Below the pieces are notes generated by a model. It searched no databases, was not told where the DNA came from, and worked only from the letters and a program-made list of their open reading frames with translations. From Hamiltosporidium tvaerminnensis (lineage: Eukaryota; Microsporidia; Dubosqiidae), in the NCBI GenBank assembly GCA_022605425.2, contig CM061251.1, positions 62,001 through 126,000 on the forward strand: a DNA stretch of 64,000 nt. Direction: 5' to 3'. Below, piece by piece: positions 57,343 through 64,000 of the stretch. Numbering within the stretch: position 1 is the first letter of the stretch; every line of letters starts with the position of its first letter. The position numbers were made by a program, and so were the translations under genes.

Positions 57343-57625
57343 TAATAAAATTTTGAGTTAAAATTGTTTTTTAGGATTTTTTATACTTTTTCTTCTACCT
57401 CTTTACAAAATAGAATTTATTTAATAAAATTCTGGGTTAAAATTGTTTTTTAGGATTTTTTATACTTTTTCTTCTACCTCTTTACAAAATAGAATTTATT
57501 TAATAAAATTCTGAGTTAAAATTGTTTTTTAGGATTTTTTATACTTTTTTTATGTCTCTTTTACCACTGTTGTTTCTTCTTTTAAATAGTTTATTATAAA
57601 TATAATCTTGGATAATATTTCTTTT
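57343..57625 (-). mobile_element. RLE retrotransposon 3' tail, triplicated in tandem
   Basis: TAATAAAATTCTGGGTTAAA and TTTTCTTCTACCTCTTTA, the plus-strand image of the element's 3' end (compare 18730-18785), occur three times with a 79-bp period (57343, 57422, 57501). After the third unit the match continues into the acidic-tail region (TTTTACCACTGTTGTTTCTT) to about 57625. So this is a short 3' fragment whose terminal 79 bp are tandemly repeated. Confidence 0.8.
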
Positions 57626-57829
57626 TTGTTTTTCTGGGTTAAAAGTTGAGATTGTGGGATTTGTTTTATATAAAAATATATTTGCTTTCATTAAAATATT
57701 TTATTTGTGTTTATTTCAATATTTTATTTGCTTTCATTAAGAAGTTCTTTGTGTTTATTTCAATATTTTATTAATTTAAGTAATTTTAGTTATATTCTTA
57801 TTTTCTTATTGAATGGTGGAGGGATAATA
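57626..57829. other. AT-rich gap
   Basis: Contains another CTGGGTTAAAA near 57640, possibly a further scrap of the same 3' tail, and a duplicated TTTATTTGCTTTCATTAA (about 57690 and 57720). Confidence 0.4.
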
Positions 57830-58520
57830 TCGACATAAAAAACTTTCTGCTTGGCAATGAATATGTGGAACTGGTGTGATGACTATTTTTTGGATTTTTG
57901 GTGGGAATAAAACCACACTACATCTTCGGTTTTTTAATTAGAGTTGTTATGAAGAGGAGAGGTCTAAGAAATAACTAAACTTTTTCTACGAATTTATTTG
58001 TAGTTTTTTATGTAACTAGATTGCTGGCCGTAGTTGGACTTGTAGGTAATTATCATAGAAATGTATGGAAACTTGGATTTGCTCACTCGGGTTAGAAGAC
58101 TTAGCGCCTGGGAGATATAAAACAAAAAACCATTAAAAGCCGGGATAGCTAAGTAGCAGATTATACCTGTTGATATTACATTGCACTGTCTAGGTGGAAC
58201 CCATGTAAATCTCTGATATATATTAGTTAGAAGTTTATTGGGTTCAGGAAGTGTAGAGTAAGTGAGAATGCTGCATAGTCTTGGGGAAGCCCGGAGAAGG
58301 CTTTAGCCTTCGATCAAACTTTGTGTAACGGACATAATAGACCACCGGGCAACAACATCGCCTATTAATTAGGTTATACACACCTGGTAGATGAAAGGCT
58401 TTTTTATGTAAGTATTTTTAAGAGATACTGAGGGAGTGTTGTCAAGCAGTTAGATGTAAAACTTAGAACTGCGTTAATGTCATAAAACAAAAAAAACACA
58501 TGCCACTGTTTTAAAAAGAT
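57830..58520. repeat. Less AT-rich dispersed-element block
   Basis: The first 110 bp match the block at about 14205-14310. The following part, about 58080-58400, is the most GC-rich non-coding sequence in the window (for example GGGGAAGCCCGGAGAAGGC, GACCACCGGGCAACAACATC). No frame longer than a few dozen codons exists on either strand. It looks like a comparatively young insertion of a non-coding or 5'-region piece of a mobile element; type unknown. Confidence 0.5.
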
Positions 58521-58804
58521 GTGATAGTCCTTTGGATCTATTTAATTAATTACTTCTTTTAATTTGGATAGATTCCTTTCGATTTTAATTTGTTACCAAC
58601 TTACTGTCTGCATTACTGCGATAATAGAATAAAGAAAATTTAAGGGAAATAATATAAAACGTCATATAAAGTTTATCAATTACAATAGTATTTATATATC
58701 TCTTGGTGTCTTTTTTTTATTAATATTTTTGTTTTTTATCTGGTGTCTATACAACAAAATCGGAAAGGGCTTTAACGAATAAAGTGTAAACATAAAGTTG
58801 CCAT

Positions 58805-59105
58805 GTGAAAGCCCTTTCAAACCAAATTTATTCTATTATTCGCTTTGTTTACTCTTGTTCTTTGTATATTATCCTTACAAAAGTGGGTCGCAAAAATAGT
58901 AAAAGTTTAATTGACATATTTGTCGGAACCATTGATATGGGAGTGAACATTATATCATCACTTAATGGTTTTAATTCGAAACTGTTGCTTCTAAGACATT
59001 TTTAATACTCTAGGTTACTAAAAGTTTCGGCTGTTACAAAATGATAGCGGATTTATGTTCCAGAAAGAATGATATGTACTAATTTTTTTATTAAAATGTG
59101 TGATT
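58805..59105 (+). pseudogene. Fragment of secreted family S (copy 3)
   Basis: The frame reads IYSIIRFVYSCSLYIIL, then SLIDIFVGTIDMGVNIISSL and NGFNSKLLLLRHF. This parallels LNIIYSCCFYIEI, DAVALLDSVIDIGRDILGGL and NNTRLHLKN of the pseudogene at 34952-36392. There is no ATG start, and stops follow in the next 60 bp. No signal peptide half is present upstream. Confidence 0.55.
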
Positions 59106-59146
59106 AATACCTGGCGAATCTAAATAATTAAATAAATTTCTAGTTA

Positions 59147-59450
59147 ATTGGCCACAATGTCTCCATTCAATACGTTATATTTAAATTATATGTTGTGAAC
59201 TTGCCGTTTTCATTTATATTTGTATTCGTGACATTCTTACGAGTGAAGTTCTTTATTACGCTTGTCCCTTCGTTATGACTGCTAAACTCCAATAACTCGA
59301 ACTCGATCTATTCTGCGACGTCTTTCGGAAGAGGCGTGGCGTATTTACGGATTTCCCTTTTATCCATACTTGCTATATCATCTCTTTCACGACTCTCAGC
59401 TAAAAACGTCAATAACAATCTTTTTTATGATTTTTTGAATACACACAAAT
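59147..59450 (-). pseudogene. Short decayed frame, unidentified
   Basis: The minus strand reads TFLAESRERDDIASMDKREI, RKYATPLPKDVAE, one stop, then IEFELLEFSSHNEGTSVIKN and FTRKNVTNTN before a final stop. GC is locally raised, as in coding DNA. No start or family is recognised; a retroelement gag fragment is one possibility. Confidence 0.4.
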
Positions 59451-61154
59451 ATTCAACTTTCAATATTTGCAATTTCACTCTCTATATTCTTCAATTAATT
59501 GTATTCTGTGCATAAAGGTCGTCTTAAGTGGCTTCGTTTGTAAATATTTTTTACTTCTTTATAGTCGTTGCCGGCTTATATCCTTTTGTTGTAGTTTCGA
59601 TCCTAGTATGCAAGCGATTGATATCCGGTTTTTAATTGATTTGCGTATAACGTGGATGAATGGAAACAAGTTAGATGTCTTTAATTTTTGCCTTCAAGTG
59701 AGTGTACTTGCGAGTGTGTATATGTGTTCAAATTGGGGCAAGCATATGTAATTGCAAGAATGAAGTGATATATTTGATAGTTATGAATAGGTCTTGGTCC
59801 ATTCTTTCACAATATCGATAAGCGAAAAGGTTTTTTTATCGAAAAAGCAATCCATCAATTGCCAGACTTGGAACTTTAAAACTGAGATTTGCCTTCCTTT
59901 GTTTTTAAAAAACCTAAATAATACATGCCTCGAACCAAGGATGATGTTTGAGCATTAATAGGAATAGTTGGGGAACAAAATCCGTCTTTGGTTGATGTCA
60001 TCCTACAAAATTTGATCATGGAATGTGATTCATCGTGTAACTGCGTCATTTATGTCTGCTCATTCTCAATATCTAGCAATTTTTATATCAAACATTTGGC
60101 ACATATTTCATTTTCCAGTTAAGTATAGATATGAGTGTTTACTATAATTTTTTTTGCATTTTGCGAAAAAAAGGATGATTCGAGACATTCATTGTGGTTT
60201 ATTAGTCGTGTTGAAGGTGAACCCAATGTTCGAATATTACGAAAATAACCAGACAATAAAATTAGGCATCCACTAAAGGACTCTAGCATTTCTTCTCGGA
60301 TTTTGCTCTGTACGATCAAATGCTTCCAGTGTGTTCAGTCGCGACTTTACACCTGTCCCATATATTACGTTTAGATCTTTCGAGAACTTTACCGATTCGA
60401 AAATTTTACTAAAATTGCATGTCAATGTTTGCTTGGTTATCAAATTAAGTGGAAATTTTAAGAATAAATGCGGATCATACCACCATGCAAAATTTTGCTG
60501 CAGTTGTAGAAAAAGGAAAAAAGGCGATAGATTTAAGATAGAAAAATTAGCTCTTTTTAATAATAGTTCTATATTATTACCACAACACCCTTTGAAGCAT
60601 TTAACTTTCAAATAACACCCGCTTTCTTATTTTTCCATACATTAACACCCTAAACACACAGCAATCCGTACAAACCCCCTTTAACCTAATACACATTTTC
60701 GAAAGCGACTTTTAAATCACCGAATTCTTATCAACTTCTTTAACATAATACGTAATATATTAGCACCATATAAATCATTTACTCTTTGTATTTTTTTTTT
60801 AATAAAAATCACTTAATTTATTTTTTTGTTAATCTATCTTTATGATGAAAACTATACCTCTTTATATAAATTATGACACCCTTTATTTACCTATATTATA
60901 CACACACATATAAATTCGTTCATTTTCTAAATATAAATAGATTATGGAAATTAAATAAATTAATTTTTTTTTGGAATTTGTTTTATGATTGAATACAATA
61001 AAAGCGATATTAATTCAACTGATCATAATAATTTGATTAAATAATGAATCAGTAAAAAAAATAATTTTGAAAAATAGCAAATAAAAATCAAGACTAATAA
61101 TCTATCTTTTTTTGGTAAATTATACGATTCATAATTCGAAAAAATTATAATACC
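59451..61154. other. Less AT-rich debris, then AT-rich leader
   Basis: From 59460 to about 60620 composition is less AT-rich and both strands hold short frames without motifs (94 codons at 60331 on the plus strand, 112 codons at 60611 on the minus strand; neither convincing). About 60570-60700 has repeated ACACCC (CAACACCC, TAACACCC). From 60700 on the sequence is AT-rich background. Confidence 0.45.
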
Positions 61155-62853
61155 ATGTTTTTTTATATTCTTATTTGCATAGTAGCATCTCCATCGGGGA
61201 ATAACTATACTGGTATTTTGGAAGACCCAAAAACTACAGAAAATATGGATTTAAGAATTTCTTTATTTTATGACAAAACTAAAACATTTGGAGTAGATAA
61301 ACTTATTTTAGATTTTTTGCGTATTTGGTCAGAGCAGGTGGATTGGTATGCGATATTATTACGGGGAAAACTCTATTATAAAGAAGTGAAAAATTATACA
61401 GATAAAAAATATCACACAGTGTTATTATATTTTACAGCATTTGTTTGTGAAATTATATATTTTGATACCAAAAAAGCAGACATTATACATTACAAACCAG
61501 AACTTCTTTTTAATCTGATTTGTTTTGGAAGATTTTTAGAATTCATCGAAACAGATAAAAATATGATCACAGAAATAGAGAAAACGTTTAAAGATTTTGT
61601 CGTCTGAAAAAAATGTTTGCATTCCTTAAAAAAAGATATGAATAAACAAACCTGTGAAAAAGCCATAATATGCAGGAATGGAAATGTTTTGATGACAACC
61701 AACTTGATGAGGAAATAATGAAAGCAACAAAAATAAACTTTTTAATATCAAATAGGGAAAGTTTTAAAGAACTATGCGTTATTTTATCCAACGCAAAGTA
61801 TGAATTCTTTTTTGGGTTTTTCACGACATTGAAAATTGATTTTGTTGGAAAAGCAGGAGGATATCTAGAATTTTTCGTTAAAAGCACTTCAGAGAATCTA
61901 AAAATTTTCTCAGAATTTCTAGAAGAAATAAATAATACCGTAGAAATCTTGAACAAAAATATTTATTCTGAATCAGGGGATCATCAGCATAAAGATATTT
62001 TGGAATACATCTCGAAGCCAATCATTACAAAAGTTTTAAGTGATTCCATTCAATTTAATAAAATATGTGAATTTTCTAATAATATGGGTACTTTTCAAAA
62101 TGAAACAGAAGATCTTAACTTTCCCCGGATTTTAATAGAGATCTTTTATGAAGAAAATGAGGTGAATTATATAAAAACTTTATATGAATGGCTAATGAAA
62201 AAAAAAGAATATCATAAATATATCTCTGCTGTATTATGTTTAAAGGCTTTCTGTTTTAAAGGAAAATTTTCGGACAAAAATATTATAAGCAGAATCCTTA
62301 TTGAATTTTTATTCCTTGCAGATGTGTTAAAAAGGGAATTACATAAAACTGGCAATGTAGAAGAAATAAATAAGTGTAGAGAGGTTTATGTTAATGGTTT
62401 GAAAGCCCAAATCGAGTTTTCAAATAAAAAATATGCTGATAACACACCAGTTGGTTATTTGGGCGATAGTAAAGTGCTAAAAACATAAATTTTATTGGTA
62501 ATATACTGTTATATAAAAGTCTTTTCCAATGAAGATTCTATAAATTATATGATGAAACAAATAAAAGAAAAATTAAATAAAGTGCAAAATACACAAAACA
62601 AAATATTTTGTACTCCATGGAAAGGTATCTTGCATATATTTTTGAAAATGAAATTTAACAATTTACTTCTGATGAACGAATACACCTTTTTGGAACATCT
62701 AATCCACAATAACTTGGTACCCCGGGCTCTTCTGCATCTAAAAAGTTGACATAGTGGGGCTTCAGAGAGCTAATTTTATTCATAGTTGTGCTATTTCTAG
62801 TCCTTTCTGGTATTTTATTTGGAATATACTGGTATTTCCATCCTAATAAGTAA
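61155..62853 (+). pseudogene. Broken gene for a type I membrane protein
   Basis: Read together, the pieces form one protein of about 560 residues. It starts at ATG 61155 with a signal peptide (MFFYILICIVASPSG) and 150 open codons to a TGA at 61605. A frameshift leads to the next piece, 272 codons from 61670 (YEFFFGFFTTLKIDFVGK, YEWLMKKKEYHKYISAVL). This is followed by an in-frame TAA at 62486 and 84 more codons in the same frame. A second shift leads to LILFIVVLFLVLSGILFG and IYWYFHPNK with a stop at 62851: a clear membrane anchor with a short tail. Signal peptide first and anchor last, in order, argue for a single former gene. Alternatively the two long frames are separate live genes. A stretch near 61430 (TVLLYFTAFVCEII) recalls family S, weakly. 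Confidence 0.6.
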
Positions 62854-64000
62854 AAGAATAAAATATTTTGAATACTGAATCATTTCCTCTTTAACGTAAT
62901 TGCTTTATTTCATCTTATTTTTTTCTATTTAATACGATTTTTGAATTTTACATTTTTACAATATTATAAGTTATTTGAATTCCAGTCTTCTTTCTATAAA
63001 TCACAGTAGAAATCATATGTATCATTAAATCTATTCGATTCTTATCTTTCTAATCCTTTTTTATTGATTTCATGTTTTAAATGTAGCTTTCAGCTTTTTA
63101 TATGATATACATGGTAATGTTTCCGAATTTGATTGGAATTCCAATCTTGATTCTGAAAATTCAACTTTATAGAAAAACGGTTTCAACTGTATTTTTATGA
63201 TTCTTTTCTACTTTTCCGCAATTCTTAGATCCTAAGGAGCTTCTCATGTTGCATTATTTTATTTATTAATAATACAACGAGAACTTATAAATAAACTTTT
63301 ATCCAAGACTATGGCCTAGTAATAAGATCAAATTCTCGGGTCAAAGAGTCTTCATTCATTAATTTCTCAATTCAAAACCTAGATGCGAGTCTAGTAGTAA
63401 TGTTTTGGTATCCAAATATCTTTTATTTTTTTTCAAATGTATTGTGGTATTCCATCATGTTTTTTTTTTCAATTCCTTCCTTCGGCTTTCTCCCTGTAGA
63501 ATTGATATCTGGCAAAATGATAAATCCAGCAATTATTATCGCCATGCTTGATCTTATAGGGTCATCAAAGAAATAAAATAAACGTTTTTTTTTTGGTTTG
63601 CAACTGTTTTTAGGGAAAATTATGGTGAAAGGAAAAAGTTTAAATCCAATATTTGAAACTATAAACTTTGAAATAATATCATAGAAAAAATATCTGTTCC
63701 AACAAGAGTCTATTTCCCCCAGTTTAATCTGCTTATCTTCCTCGCAACTTTCTTTAGGATGTCTGTGTATTATATTAAGTTATTCTCTATATTTTGACCT
63801 AAAAAAATAGTAAAATAATGCAAAAACATGAGTGTGCAACAAAAATAAACTTTCGATAAAAATTAATTTATATTAGTTTGGATATATTATATTAAATTTT
63901 ACATTTATTACAATTATTGTATTTGAAACTGAACGAAAATATAAAAAAGTCTGGTAAACTAAAACAACAGAAAACATCTGTAATTTTTAGTAGTATTAAA
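62854..64000. other. AT-rich end of window, no gene seen
   Basis: No frame, repeat or RNA gene could be supported to the window edge. Confidence 0.55.

Noticed and set aside
58080-58400. Possible rRNA or snRNA gene because of raised GC
   Set aside because: I recognise no conserved rRNA or snRNA segment, and the block adjoins a dispersed repeat, so a mobile-element origin is more likely.
60273-60615. Overlapping 112- and 94-codon frames on opposite strands
   Set aside because: Neither has a motif, and neighbouring sequence in each frame is full of stops; I could not decide a strand or a family.

Overview
This window looks like a large, gene-poor, very AT-rich microsporidian (fungal-relative) genome. 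The recognisable genes are eukaryotic and fungal-type: a TATA-binding protein, RNA polymerase I subunits A190 (RPA1) and A43, a single-module ZPR1 zinc-finger protein, a fungal-type plasma-membrane Na+/H+ antiporter, a RhoGAP protein and tRNA-Pro(UGG). I see no introns. Several genes have a CCC run just upstream of a short leader, the type of start signal known from microsporidia. Genus cannot be decided from the sequence; the low gene density and retroelement debris suit large-genome microsporidia of arthropods (Hamiltosporidium, Edhazardia, Anncaliia, Nosema types).

Layout. 2.3-4.6 kb: leucine-rich-repeat protein. 7.3-10.3 kb: ZPR1 and the antiporter, with a 60-bp hairpin between them. 10.9-12.3 kb (minus): small membrane-protein genes. 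16.7-17.1 kb: A43-like subunit. 17.5-19.9 kb: two 5'-truncated copies of a non-LTR retrotransposon with a restriction-like endonuclease (RLE), one split by a SINE-like element, then a 77-bp tandem array and an inverted repeat. 20.1-20.7 kb (minus): TBP. 24.3-25.7 and 35.0-36.4 kb: two decayed copies of the same ~480-residue secreted protein, with a third fragment at 58.8 kb. 29.3 kb: tRNA-Pro, followed by a 921-residue Thr-rich repetitive surface-type protein. 36.4-44.3 kb: a gene desert that hides a decayed reverse transcriptase of a second LINE type (minus strand, about 38.8-39.9 kb). 44.4-49.6 kb: two further RLE retroelement copies around a RhoGAP gene. 50.1-56.3 kb: RPA1, swollen to 2,047 residues by in-frame repeats. 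56.3-57.6 kb: successive tandem arrays, the last made of the RLE element's own 3' tail. 61.2-62.9 kb: a broken type I membrane-protein gene.

How the parts relate. TBP, RPA1 and A43 all serve transcription, but they are scattered single genes, not an operon. The rest is dominated by expansion (tandem repeats inside and outside genes) and decay (retroelements of at least two LINE types, a SINE-like element, and secreted or membrane gene families in ruins). Most bases between genes are AT-rich sequence in which I see no gene.
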